Source: Bacteroidota bacterium (GTDB taxonomy: Bacteria; Bacteroidota; Bacteroidia; AKYH767-A; OLB10). Taken from it: 64,000 nucleotides of DNA. The translations under genes and the position numbers were made by a program. The DNA lies in contig JADJOZ010000012.1 of NCBI GenBank assembly GCA_016713525.1, positions 62,001-126,000 on the forward strand, written 5' to 3'. Positions 9,272 to 17,046 of this stretch are shown one piece after another. How positions within the stretch are numbered: the first letter of the stretch is position 1; each line of letters starts with the position of its first letter. Below the pieces are notes generated by a model. It worked only from the letters and a program-made list of their open reading frames with translations, was not told where the DNA came from and did not search any database.

Positions 9272-9667
9272 ATGAAATTAAAAATTGGCATTTTGGCTGT
9301 AGCTTCTTTTCTGGTTTTATCTGCTTCCTGCAAAAAGGAAGAAGGTGAAGGAGGAAGTGCTTCCATTACCGGATATGTGCATGTCACCGATTACAATGCA
9401 TCGTTTGTAATTGTGCAGGGTGAATATCCCGGAATGGATAAAGATGTTTACATTAAGTATGGAGATGATATTGGTGAAGGTGACCGTACCCGTACCGGAC
9501 CCGATGGGAGATTTGAATTTAAATATCTCCGGGAAGGAATGTATACCTTGTATGTTTACTCTGACGACACAACATTATCAGGTACTTCTGTAGTCAGCAA
9601 AATAGTTGAGATCACTGACAAGAAACAAAAACTTGATGTCGGAACTTTTGAAATTAAGAAAGACTAA
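9272..9667 (+). CDS. Lipoprotein with carboxypeptidase-regulatory-like beta domain
   Basis: 131 residues. The signal peptide ends in an LSASC lipobox (Cys 20), followed by a KKEEGEGG linker and one beta-sandwich module (residues 30-125) with the GPDGRFEFKYLREGMYTLYVY pattern of carboxypeptidase-regulatory-like or prealbumin-like domains. It is likely an outer-membrane or periplasmic lipoprotein. It lies between the CotH gene and the VTC/DUF4956 genes and two bases before the next gene, so it is probably part of the same transcript. Its partner is not known. Confidence 0.75.
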   Translation: MKLKIGILAVASFLVLSASCKKEEGEGGSASITGYVHVTDYNASFVIVQGEYPGMDKDVYIKYGDDIGEGDRTRTGPDGRFEFKYLREGMYTLYVYSDDTTLSGTSVVSKIVEITDKKQKLDVGTFEIKKD

Positions 9668-9669
9668 TT

Positions 9670-10260
9670 ATGATCCGGCACGTGTCAGTGATTTTAAGTA
9701 TTGCAACAGCAATGATGTTTTTATGTGTTGGATCATCATTTTCTCAAAGCCGTAAGGAAATCAAAAAATATGGTATTCGCTCAACAGAAACTGTAATAAC
9801 TGAATTTGTAGATGGAAAAGAAGTAACTCATACCGACAGTTTTGAAAAGTATGATAATGATGGCAATGTAATTGAAGAAATTGAATACAATAAGGATGGT
9901 ACTTTTAAAAAGAAACATACCCGCAAGTATAATAAGGCCGGAGAAATTACTGAAGAAGTAAAGTATGATGCCAAAGGAGCAATTGTATCGAAAGTGGTGA
10001 CTGCCTATAATGAATCGAATGACAAAGTGAACGAGCAAACATATGATGGTGCCGGAAAACTGGTTGAATGGTTTAAGTATGGTTACAATGATCTGGGCGA
10101 AAAAACTTTCGAACTAAGTCTCGACGACAAAGGCAAAACCATCCGGAAATCATTGTATGTATATGATAAAAACGGATTACGCAAAGAAAGAAAGACCTAC
10201 AATGGCAAGGATGAACTTATTGCCGTTAAGAAGTATAACTATAAAACAGGAAATCAGTAA
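9670..10260 (+). CDS. Secreted protein with YD/RHS-like repeats
   Basis: 196 residues with a signal peptide (1-25, ending SSFSQ) and then about six imperfect repeats of 20-25 residues built on Y-[ND]-x-x-G-x(7)-Y (for example KYDNDGNVIEEIEYNKDG and KYNKAGEITEEVKYDAKG). Such repeats form extended beta-hairpin stacks in YD/RHS-type and MORN-like proteins and often bind carbohydrates or polymers. Its stop codon is directly followed by the VTC start codon. Function in the cluster is unknown. Confidence 0.75.
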   Translation: MIRHVSVILSIATAMMFLCVGSSFSQSRKEIKKYGIRSTETVITEFVDGKEVTHTDSFEKYDNDGNVIEEIEYNKDGTFKKKHTRKYNKAGEITEEVKYDAKGAIVSKVVTAYNESNDKVNEQTYDGAGKLVEWFKYGYNDLGEKTFELSLDDKGKTIRKSLYVYDKNGLRKERKTYNGKDELIAVKKYNYKTGNQ

Positions 10261-11025
10261 ATGAGTACCATTGCTGAAGCATTGCAGGAATTCAAGTCCG
10301 TTTCTCTCAAGGAACTGGATCAGGTTGCTTTGCAGGACAGAATGGATACCAAGTATGTTTTTACCCGGACTCAGTTACTCGACTTCCTGAAAACATTAAA
10401 ATTACATTACAACATTCTGGAAATTGAAGGTAACCGAATGTTTAACTATGAGTCTCTTTATTTCGACACCCATCAGTTTGCATTGTACAACATGCACTAT
10501 TGTGGGAGAATGAACCGATATAAGGTCAGACTACGTAAATATGTTGAATCCAATCTCAGCTATTTTGAGATTAAATTCAAAAATAATAAAGGAAGAACCG
10601 TTAAAAGCAGAGTCAGTTATAATGAAGGATTGCAAATTTCAGGCGAAGCTCTAAATCTCTTACATGAAAAGTCGCCACTTGCGGAAAGTGGGCTGGAACC
10701 CAAAATATGGGTGAACTATGTTCGCATAACCCTTGCCAGCAAAGATTTCAAAGAGCGGTTAACCCTTGACCTGGATCTGACATTTAAAAATGAACAGGAA
10801 GCTGTTACACATGAGAATCTGGTGATTGCTGAAGTGAAACAAAGTCGGGCTGGACAAAGCGCCTTTAACAGATTAATGAAGGAGCACCATATCCGAAGAG
10901 GATCTATCAGTAAATATTGTTTTGGCATTGCAAGTATGTTCCGCGATTTGCGTGCCAATAATTTTAAAGAACAAATCAAAAAAATAACACAAACTACCTA
11001 TGCTACTGCTGCAGGATTTAAATAG
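10261..11025 (+). CDS. VTC-domain protein (polyphosphate-polymerase fold)
   Basis: A 254-residue, apparently cytoplasmic protein covering a single VTC tunnel domain. Key basic and acidic residues of this triphosphate-tunnel fold are visible: RMDTKYVF (Lys 31), YFDT (67-70), RYKVRLRKY (Arg 86, Lys 88, Arg 90, Arg 92), FEIK (Glu 103, Lys 105), AEVKQSR and SISKYCFG near the C terminus. In yeast Vtc4 this fold makes polyphosphate from ATP; bacterial members are mostly untested. It overlaps the DUF4956 gene by 26 bases, so the two are translationally coupled. All tunnel residues I can check are kept, so enzymatic activity is plausible. Confidence 0.88.
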   Translation: MSTIAEALQEFKSVSLKELDQVALQDRMDTKYVFTRTQLLDFLKTLKLHYNILEIEGNRMFNYESLYFDTHQFALYNMHYCGRMNRYKVRLRKYVESNLSYFEIKFKNNKGRTVKSRVSYNEGLQISGEALNLLHEKSPLAESGLEPKIWVNYVRITLASKDFKERLTLDLDLTFKNEQEAVTHENLVIAEVKQSRAGQSAFNRLMKEHHIRRGSISKYCFGIASMFRDLRANNFKEQIKKITQTTYATAAGFK

Positions 11026-11623
11026 TGAAAGTATTGACAGTGTTTTCACTCTGTTCGATAAGTTATCGCCAAAGTTTTTTATCAGACTCTCTGTTAACTT
11101 TATCTCCGTATTTATTTTAATCCGGTTTATTTACTTCCCGATCTACAGGAGCCGTGAAAATGTGTTTACTTTTTTCATTTTCAATCTTATCATATTCCTC
11201 ATCACATTTTTACTGAATAAAGTGGAAATGAGTATGGGAGCAGCATTCGGATTGTTTGCGGTGTTTTCGATGCTTCGGTACCGAACAGAAGATATTTCCA
11301 TCAAAGACATGACCTATTTGTTCTTGGTTATTGCTATGGGACTCATCAACGCTGTCAGCAAGGGAAGCTGGGATGAGTTATCGCTTCTGATGGCGATTAT
11401 CATTCTGGCAACTTATCTGCTTGAGAGCAATGTGCTGATGAAGAAGGAAGTTTCCAAAATTATTATGTACGAAAATATTGAACTGATAAAACCTGAGAAC
11501 AAGGAACTACTGATCAAGGATCTTGAATCCAGAATGGGTGTTAAAATTAATCAGGTTGTTTTAGGTAAGATTGATTTCTTGCGAGATGCCGCACAAATTC
11601 ATGTATTCTATTATGAGAAGTAA
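11000..11623 (+). CDS. DUF4956-family membrane protein
   Basis: 207 residues with about four transmembrane helices in residues 25-140 and a cytoplasmic C-terminal alpha/beta domain (150-207). The motif GAAFGLFAVFSMLRYRTEDI is the family signature. DUF4956 proteins are repeatedly found beside VTC-domain and CotH genes, as here, and are suspected membrane partners of the VTC enzyme, possibly for polymer export or anchoring; that role is inferred. The start at 11000 lies inside the VTC gene; a later start is possible. Confidence 0.85.
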   Translation: MLLLQDLNSESIDSVFTLFDKLSPKFFIRLSVNFISVFILIRFIYFPIYRSRENVFTFFIFNLIIFLITFLLNKVEMSMGAAFGLFAVFSMLRYRTEDISIKDMTYLFLVIAMGLINAVSKGSWDELSLLMAIIILATYLLESNVLMKKEVSKIIMYENIELIKPENKELLIKDLESRMGVKINQVVLGKIDFLRDAAQIHVFYYEK

Positions 11624-12280
11624 TCTCCTGGGCCTTTGTTTTTTATTGCTCTGTTAAACTGTTTCAGTTGCTCGGGTCAATGATGCAGGGTTATGGACCA
11701 GTATCAATCTTGAAAAGAAGATTACAAAAAAATTGCTGTTGATTTGAGTCAGGAATTTCGTTTCAACGAAAATATATCAGAGCTGGGATCTTTCTTCACT
11801 GAAATTTCAGCACAATATAAACTTCACAAAAACCTGAGCATTGGTGCTGGTTACCGGTTCATCAATAAACGTGAACTGGATGACTCTTATGAAAAAAGAC
11901 ATAGGATGTTATTTGACTTAAATGCCAGAGAAAAATTTTGGAAAATAGCTATTTCAGCCCGGGCTCGTTTTCAGTCACAGTACAGTGGTATAAATACCAG
12001 TGAGAATGGTAAAATCCCTGATAACTACCTGCGCAATGAAGTTATCGGTAAAGTATGATCTCGAAAAGAGATACATGCCGTATGTCAGTGGAGAAACATT
12101 TTTCATCTCAATAATCCCGATGGTATATTATTCGATAATTACCGGTTATCGTTTGGAATTGAGTATGAATTTACAAAACGTAGCGATATTCAACTGGGCT
12201 ATTTAATTGATCGGGAAGTCCAGGTCAATAACCCGTGGACAAGCTACATTACCACGATTTCCTACAACTATCGTTTTTAA
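11613..12280 (+). CDS. DUF2490 outer-membrane-like protein, broken by several indels
   Basis: The intact part (about 11744-12055) reads LSQEFRFNENISELG and YKLHKNLSIGAGYRF, the pattern of DUF2490 beta-barrels. Sequence on both sides continues the protein in other frames: upstream NDAGLWTSINLEKKITKK, downstream YDLEKRYMPYVSGETFF, then FDNYRLSFGIEYEFTKR and a C-terminal Phe typical of outer-membrane barrels. Breaks lie near 11655 (in-frame TAA or indel pair), 11730 (poly-A), 12052 and 12098 (poly-T). The start codon overlaps the DUF4956 gene by 11 bases. Restored, it has about 220 residues. Four breaks in 650 bases could mean decay, but sequencing error is more likely given the rest of the window. 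Confidence 0.7.
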
Positions 12281-12961
12281 TCATTCTGATTTCAACGCTT
12301 CAATCGAACTTCCGATACGAATGTTTTTGTATCCGGGATAAGTTCCTATTTGCAACAGTATTTTGCCGCTTACCGGATTTCCTGCTTTATCGTTAATAGT
12401 TATTCTGATCAGTTCATTTTCAAAAGATCTTTTCAATCGAATCATAGCAGAATTTTCACTTCCAGAAGGATCTGCATGTCGCTCACTATTGGAAGAAGTT
12501 TCTCCAACCGGAATCCAGCTATAAACAGGCTGTCCGGTAAAATTTGTGGTGCTGTCGGCGAACATAGCCACTTCAATCTTCAGATTCGGTAAAAATCTCG
12601 AATTGACTATGGATGCGCTTTCAAATTCCGGAGTTACCACATCACCGGGAAAGGGATAATAATAGGGTGGGGCAGGAGCCAGAAATCGAATGCCTAACTC
12701 TTCAACTGGTCCGGGTAATTGCATAAAGTATTGCTTGGTAAAGGAAGGTTTTGAAGCTTCAGGTATGGCATCAAAAACAGACCTCACTTTTGGGTAAGGG
12801 ATGGCATCCTTAATCAAAGCAGAAGCATTGGAACCGGCCCTGGTAGTGAAGGGTAACAGGCGCTGAGCTTCTGCCAGCTGCGTAAACATAAGAAGTCCAA
12901 AAAAAAGGAGGAATGAGCGTTTAAATGACCGTATATTTATAATTAACTCAGGAGTTTTCAT
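12281..12961 (-). CDS. Secreted protein of unknown function
   Basis: 226 residues with an N-terminal hydrophobic segment (15-32) ending in LAEAQ, a likely signal peptidase I site, so the protein is exported. The rest is Pro- and Ser-rich in the middle (PAPPYYYPFPGDVV) and beta-rich toward the C terminus. I recognise no family, and there is no T9SS tail. Its start overlaps the end of the small membrane protein gene to its right by 14 bases, so both are probably on one message. It converges with the DUF2490 gene. Confidence 0.65.
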   Translation of the reverse strand: MKTPELIINIRSFKRSFLLFFGLLMFTQLAEAQRLLPFTTRAGSNASALIKDAIPYPKVRSVFDAIPEASKPSFTKQYFMQLPGPVEELGIRFLAPAPPYYYPFPGDVVTPEFESASIVNSRFLPNLKIEVAMFADSTTNFTGQPVYSWIPVGETSSNSERHADPSGSENSAMIRLKRSFENELIRITINDKAGNPVSGKILLQIGTYPGYKNIRIGSSIEALKSE

Positions 12962-13142
12962 TCAGTTCAGGATGTTGGTTTAAAGGTAAGAAAAAGAGTA
13001 TAAACATCGACACAAAAGGCAGTACACAACCAATCAAAAACCAAACCCAAAACCGACGCCCCCGACTTTTGGCAAAGAATCCGGAAATTAATGGTGGTGT
13101 AAGTACAATGGTAGAAATAAGTAAAAGTATTATTTCGGGCAT
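12948..13142 (-). CDS. Small two-helix membrane protein
   Basis: 64 residues with two hydrophobic helices (about 3-22 and 31-52) separated by a basic turn, KSRGRRFW. The length and layout resemble many small Bacteroidota inner-membrane proteins without known function. It overlaps the next gene by 14 bases on the same strand, which supports it being expressed. A good case for a real gene, but nothing is known of its role. Confidence 0.55.
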   Translation of the reverse strand: MPEIILLLISTIVLTPPLISGFFAKSRGRRFWVWFLIGCVLPFVSMFILFFLPLNQHPELNENS

Positions 13143-13249
13143 GGTAATAATTAATTTATTGGAGGAGGTTGCTAAGATAGGGATTTGGAGAGACGTTTTG
13201 GAACTTATTGATTACCAATAGATCCGAAGTAGAAAAATGTGCTAATTCT

Positions 13250-13396
13250 TGCCCTGAGCGCAGTCGAACGGGTGCTGATTTGAAGATTTGAAAATTTAGA
13301 AATTTGATGATTAAAATTTCTACAAAAAAATTTAATCCTTAATCCTTAATTCTTAATTCGAATGCTTGCCCGGAGCGAAGTCGAACGGGTGCTGAT
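13250..13396. repeat. Two copies of a dispersed ~30-bp intergenic repeat
   Basis: A ~30-bp sequence starting TGCCC-GAGCG-AGTCGAACGGG occurs at 13250-13279 and 13367-13396, with a third, diverged copy at 62305-62333. Similar GAGCGAAGTCGAA intergenic elements are, to my recollection, frequent in Bacteroidota genomes. The two copies bracket AT-rich filler containing a short CTTAAT tandem run. They sit at the left edge of the defence island and run into the 3' end of the small hypothetical gene there. Confidence 0.6.
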
Positions 13397-13708
13397 GCTT
13401 GCCCCAATTGAAATTGTAGAGTACCAATTCATCACAGGATGGCAGGAGATACTGGTCAGTGATTCGGAAAAACTCGAGCTGATGAAATCAATATACCCGA
13501 CACCATGAAGCTCAGAGTTCTGCAACATCATATCATCAGGGTAAAATGAACAGATAATTGTAATTATTGAAAATCCATCCACTTCATTATTTCCCTTTTG
13601 CTTTATGAAATTTATAGGATTTAAATACCTGTCATCAATCCTGGCATGCATGTAACCGTTATAAACTGTTTGGCAGAGTGTATTGTTTTTAAAATCATTA
13701 AAATTCAT
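13346..13708 (-). CDS. Hypothetical protein downstream of the CBASS operon
   Basis: Up to 120 residues from the ATG at 13708, preceded by a Shine-Dalgarno-like AGGTGAG, 80 bases after the TIR-STING stop and on the same strand. The last ~20 codons run into the dispersed repeat at 13367-13396, so the natural 3' end may have been lost. No hydrophobic helix or known motif is visible. It may be a fourth CBASS-linked gene, a remnant, or chance; the composition does not decide. Confidence 0.3.
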   Translation of the reverse strand: MNFNDFKNNTLCQTVYNGYMHARIDDRYLNPINFIKQKGNNEVDGFSIITIICSFYPDDMMLQNSELHGVGYIDFISSSFSESLTSISCHPVMNWYSTISIGASISTRSTSLRASIRIKN

Positions 13709-13789
13709 TCTCACCTATAACCAATCCGCAACGGTTTTTTGTCCTGCGATTAAAGTTTTTTATGGTAACAGAATTAGTTGAATGTCATA

Positions 13790-14683
13790 TTACATATGTT
13801 TTATTGTAATCATTTCACGACATGCAGAACATTCTTGTATCAGTGCACGCAAGGTTCCAGCAAAGTTTACCACCTCATATTTTACCCAAGCATCTTTATC
13901 TGAATTGGTACCGACTTCACCAACAGGATGAGCGATGTCAATCATTTTATACAAAGTTGAAAGGGTAGTAGGTATATCCCAAAATAAGGTAGGATGCGCC
14001 ACATATTGATGAACAACAGGTCGTTGACCATCTTCATACACACTAACGGGTGTACTTGGGTTTGATTTTCTGAATACCGAAACTTCAGTTCTGATATCTT
14101 TTATATTTTTCGGTAACATCACCTCTAGAGCATAATTCTGAGACTGTTTTACCCACCTTTTCGCAAGGGGCTGAATAAAATTATCAAAATAGCCTAGAGC
14201 AAGTGCGGTCGACGGAATAGGTTTAAAACTGAAACTAGTGATAGTTTTCTCAATAGCAATCACAATTTTATTCATTGCTAATTCCAGACTTCCGGAAACG
14301 TTCATATCAAAAGTAGGAACTGTGACCCCATAATAATCCGAAGGTACTTTCCCCTTCTGCTTCAAGTAATAAAAACGCTCTTTTTAGACCCAAACTTCCC
14401 AAAACATTCCTAATTCAAGCAGAACATTATCTCTTGGAGCAGATTTAACAGATTTTCTTGATTCCACTAAATCATCATTTGATGCAACAAGCAAACCGTA
14501 GTCATATCTCCGAGATGCCCAAACCAATGAATCCAGTGTGTTGGAATTCATAGCGAAAATATTTCCTTCATTCCATACCTCAACATCAATCCAAGTTGAA
14601 CAACTGGAATCAATTACCTCTTTTAACTTTCTCGCCACAGACAGTCCCTCTGTGGATGAACCTATGAACAATTTACGTTTCAT
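13790..14683 (-). CDS. cap12: TIR-STING effector of CBASS (Cap12-like), two frameshifts
   Basis: The restored protein has about 297 residues. Residues 1-130 are a TIR domain of the CAP12/Pycsar type (starts KRKLFIGSS, with DNVLLELGMF holding the likely catalytic Glu 90, then LGSLGLKRAF). Residues about 145-297 match the prokaryotic STING domain (STALALGYFDNFI at 158-170, QRPVV at 220, FWDIPTTLSTLY at 234). STING binds the cyclic dinucleotide made by the neighbouring CD-NTase; in known TIR-STINGs this drives filament formation and NAD+ destruction, killing the infected cell. Breaks: a missing base in the A-run at 14401-14404 and an extra one in the C-run at 14351-14354. The start overlaps the E2-like gene by 11 bases. 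Not directly provable here: ligand identity. Confidence 0.8.
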
Positions 14684-15330
14684 TTGTAATTAGTTTAAAA
14701 TGTGTTAATACTATTTTATCGCCAAGAGACTGCAGAGCTTGAAAAACTTTCAAATGACATATTTTATACTTTAACAAGGAACCACAAATACAAGGGTCAT
14801 TTCGGTGGCATTCAATTTTTTTACCTTTGAAAGTCATTTCAAAGTATTGAAGCCAAAGGGAGTTGTCATTAGTTTTTAATAGTGTCGTATAAAATTGTTC
14901 TAACCCCTTCAGACCATGAGCAAATTCTCCATTTTTATAGACACCCGTCAGTTTACGATGAATATGGTTTGCAAAATAAGAAACAGCATTATTTTTTATA
15001 AAAGAGGTTACACTTATACTTGTCTTACATTGCAATATTTCATCAGGCAACACAGTGATGCAGCAACTTCCATTTGCATACTTGTGCCAGTCCGCTTCAT
15101 TTGGTATATCCCCACCTGACTCATATAGTGCAGGAAATCGGTAAGGAAATTTTTTCAGTACCATGAATTTCAACCATAAAACTACCTGCGATTAGGTTTT
15201 CATCATTGAAAATGTCTAAGGTGCCATGCAAATATTCATGACCGTTGGTATCTTTTTTGATACAGAGGCTTGGATATTTTTCCACTGCACTAACTAACTG
15301 ATTTTTAAAAGTTAGATTTTCACTGACCAT
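14673..15330 (-). CDS. E2-like conjugating protein with C-terminal SEC-C zinc motif (CBASS type II-short-like), one frameshift
   Basis: The restored protein has about 218 residues. The first 150 residues fit a prokaryotic E2 (ubiquitin-conjugating) fold: beta-strand GSFMVEIHG, then FPYRFPALYESGGDIP, then DWHKYANGSCCI, where His 82 and Cys 89/90 match the H-x(6-8)-C site of bacterial E2s. The last part ends in NDPCICGSLLKYKICH, a SEC-C zinc motif (Cys 180, Cys 182, Cys 191, His 192). In type II-short CBASS an E2 without E1 or JAB partners acts on the CD-NTase C terminus; here the CD-NTase gene overlaps it by 11 bases. Break: an extra T in the run at 15150-15155. The E2 call rests on motif order, not on a search. 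Confidence 0.65.
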
Positions 15331-16268
15331 AATAGGGTTTTGCGTTACCTATTGAAAGAGATAAACTACTAGGTGATATCGCTGTTTCATTTTTATCTTC
15401 ACCGTCCGGGAAATAAGTATTTCCAAAATTCTTTTGCCATAGTCTACTTGCTTTTAATTGGTTTTTTTCTTCATCAACAGCGGTCTTTGCATCTTGAATA
15501 AAATATGCAAGGTTATCCATAAAATTCTTTTTCCTAGTTTCATCATATGATGCAAACAAATTGTCATGCGGAGTCGTGGGCATCACACATTTGAATTCTC
15601 TTTTCAATTCAGTTTGAATAGCAATAAGTGTAAATTTCAATGAAACATCATCCCGGTTATTTTTACTAAATATTTCATTGCTAGTACAGTCATTGCTAAT
15701 CCACTTGGCATTTTTGTCTCTTAAAATCACACCAGGCTTTCAAAAATCTTGTAATTCTGATTAATTGCCCTCCAGAATCCTTGACCCTAATAAACTCTTG
15801 GATGAACTCTTTGGGATCATCAGTTTTGAAAGGCTCATCCTTTACTGCTAATTTAGGATGAGAATCTTTGGCATTATTAAAAACCAAAACTGGCAAGTCT
15901 ATATTATAACCAGCTTTATAATCAACAGTAATGCATTTTTTTCTATGAGTTGGTGTGGAATCAGTGATACCCATTACAGCATCATATACCCACCCTTGCA
16001 AGGTAGAGCAAGAAACATTATCAGGATTATCCAGGAAATACACACCGTCATCCAAATCACAAGTATCATCCTTAGTACGAATTCGGTTTTTGATTTTACT
16101 TGAGCCCTGTTGGTAAAAGGTTGGTTTGTAACCCGGATGATTTTTAGCAAAATAGGATCTGATTCTATCCCTTAAAAGCCCATCTGAAATAGCTATGGAT
16201 TCTCTTTTCGATTTTAATACCTGTAAGTCCGTATTGAACTTTTTAAATAAGTTGTCACAATCAGCCAT
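15320..16268 (-). CDS. CD-NTase (cGAS/DncV-like nucleotidyltransferase) of CBASS, two frameshifts
   Basis: The restored enzyme has about 316 residues. It makes a cyclic oligonucleotide alarm signal after phage infection. The catalytic set is complete: QGSSKIK (Gly-Ser at 55-56), DLDDGVYF (Asp 71 and Asp 73) and YNIDLPV (Asp 124). Downstream come RITRFLKAWCDFKRQ, then in the shifted frame MPSGLAMTVL and NNRDDVSLKFTL, and near the C terminus VMPTTPHDNLF and ASRLWQKNFG, all typical of this family. Breaks: a missing base in the run at 15711-15715 and another near 15668. The C terminus ends NAKPYYGQ. Partners with STING elsewhere make c-di-GMP, so that is the likely product. Clade cannot be assigned without a tree. 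Confidence 0.88.
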
Positions 16269-16300
16269 TTACTTCGTCTTTTTTTTAAAATTTCCAATGA

Positions 16301-16954
16301 TTAAAGTATCTTCCAAACCTCCCACACTTCGAACACATCGTCCTTTCGAACATGTTTGGGAGGGTAATTAGTATTTAAAGAAATTAAGTAAAGAAATTCG
16401 CGCTTTTGATCATGTCGAATTTGTTTACACTGTATGCCATCTGTTGAAACAATAACATAAGATTTTCGGTCCTTGATTTCAGACCTGCTAACTTTAATGC
16501 CTATCACAGTTGAACCATTCCTTATTTCTGGCTCCATAGAGTCTCCTGAAATATCAAATGCTCTTGCTATTCCGTATGGTTCAAATGGTATAGAAATAAT
16601 TTTGAATTTTTTTATGTAATCAGCATCTTCAAACCCTTTTGAATATCCTGCTGCTGCAGCAACTGGAATTTTTACAATTTTAAATTGTCGAGTCTTTTCA
16701 ATTGAGTTTTTAGTCTTAAAACTCTCTAGGTCTTGGTACACTAAATCAACCACTCCAACATCAAAGAAAGTTGCGAGTCTCATTAATTTGTGAATGTCAG
16801 GCAACGCCCTACCTTCCTCATAAGCCTTATAGGAGGATTTCCCTGCTAGTGAAAGCAATTCAGCCATTTCCTCCAGTGTTTTATCTTTCTGTTTTCGGAG
16901 ATAAACCAGATTTTGTGGTAGAAATGACTGTTTTTCCTTTCTTAATGCGACCAT
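16301..16954 (-). CDS. XRE-family repressor with S24 (LexA/CI-like) domain, first gene of the CBASS operon
   Basis: About 217 residues from the ATG at 16954. Residues 10-65 are a helix-turn-helix (NLVYLRKQKDKTLEEMAELL, then AYEEGRALPDIHKLMRLA). Residues 100-217 are an S24 domain with the nucleophile Ser in DISGDSMEP, a candidate catalytic Lys in IQCKQI, and a possible Ala-Gly self-cleavage site in AAAAGYS. Such proteins repress until DNA damage triggers self-cleavage. It ends 32 bases before the CD-NTase start on the same strand, and its own promoter overlaps a perfect palindrome (16978-17008). This suggests it represses itself and CBASS. An upstream start at 16990 would lie inside the palindrome, so I reject it. 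Confidence 0.85.
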   Translation of the reverse strand: MVALRKEKQSFLPQNLVYLRKQKDKTLEEMAELLSLAGKSSYKAYEEGRALPDIHKLMRLATFFDVGVVDLVYQDLESFKTKNSIEKTRQFKIVKIPVAAAAGYSKGFEDADYIKKFKIISIPFEPYGIARAFDISGDSMEPEIRNGSTVIGIKVSRSEIKDRKSYVIVSTDGIQCKQIRHDQKREFLYLISLNTNYPPKHVRKDDVFEVWEVWKIL

Positions 16955-16977
16955 AATACGAAAGTATAAAAAAGTAC

Positions 16978-17008
16978 ATAAATAGTTCAAAAATATTGAA
17001 CTATTTAT
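16978..17008 (-). promoter_or_regulatory. 13+13 bp perfect inverted repeat over the CBASS operon promoter
   Basis: ATAAATAGTTCAA (16978-16990) and its exact reverse complement TTGAACTATTTAT (16996-17008) flank a 5-bp spacer. On the minus strand a Bacteroidota -7 element TATTTTTG (16995 to 16988) lies across the spacer and left arm, with a TTTG (17013 to 17010) 14 bases upstream as the -33 element. A repressor bound here would block RNA polymerase. The start codon of the S24 repressor is about 34 bases from the -7 element. The best candidate ligand is that repressor. Confidence 0.75.
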
Positions 17009-17046
17009 ACAAATAATTGATTATGAAAGTATTACATAAAAAAAAA

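Noticed and set aside
13790..16268. Phase variation of CBASS through homopolymer runs
   Set aside because: The same kind of break occurs in essential and housekeeping genes throughout the window, so it is not specific to defence genes.
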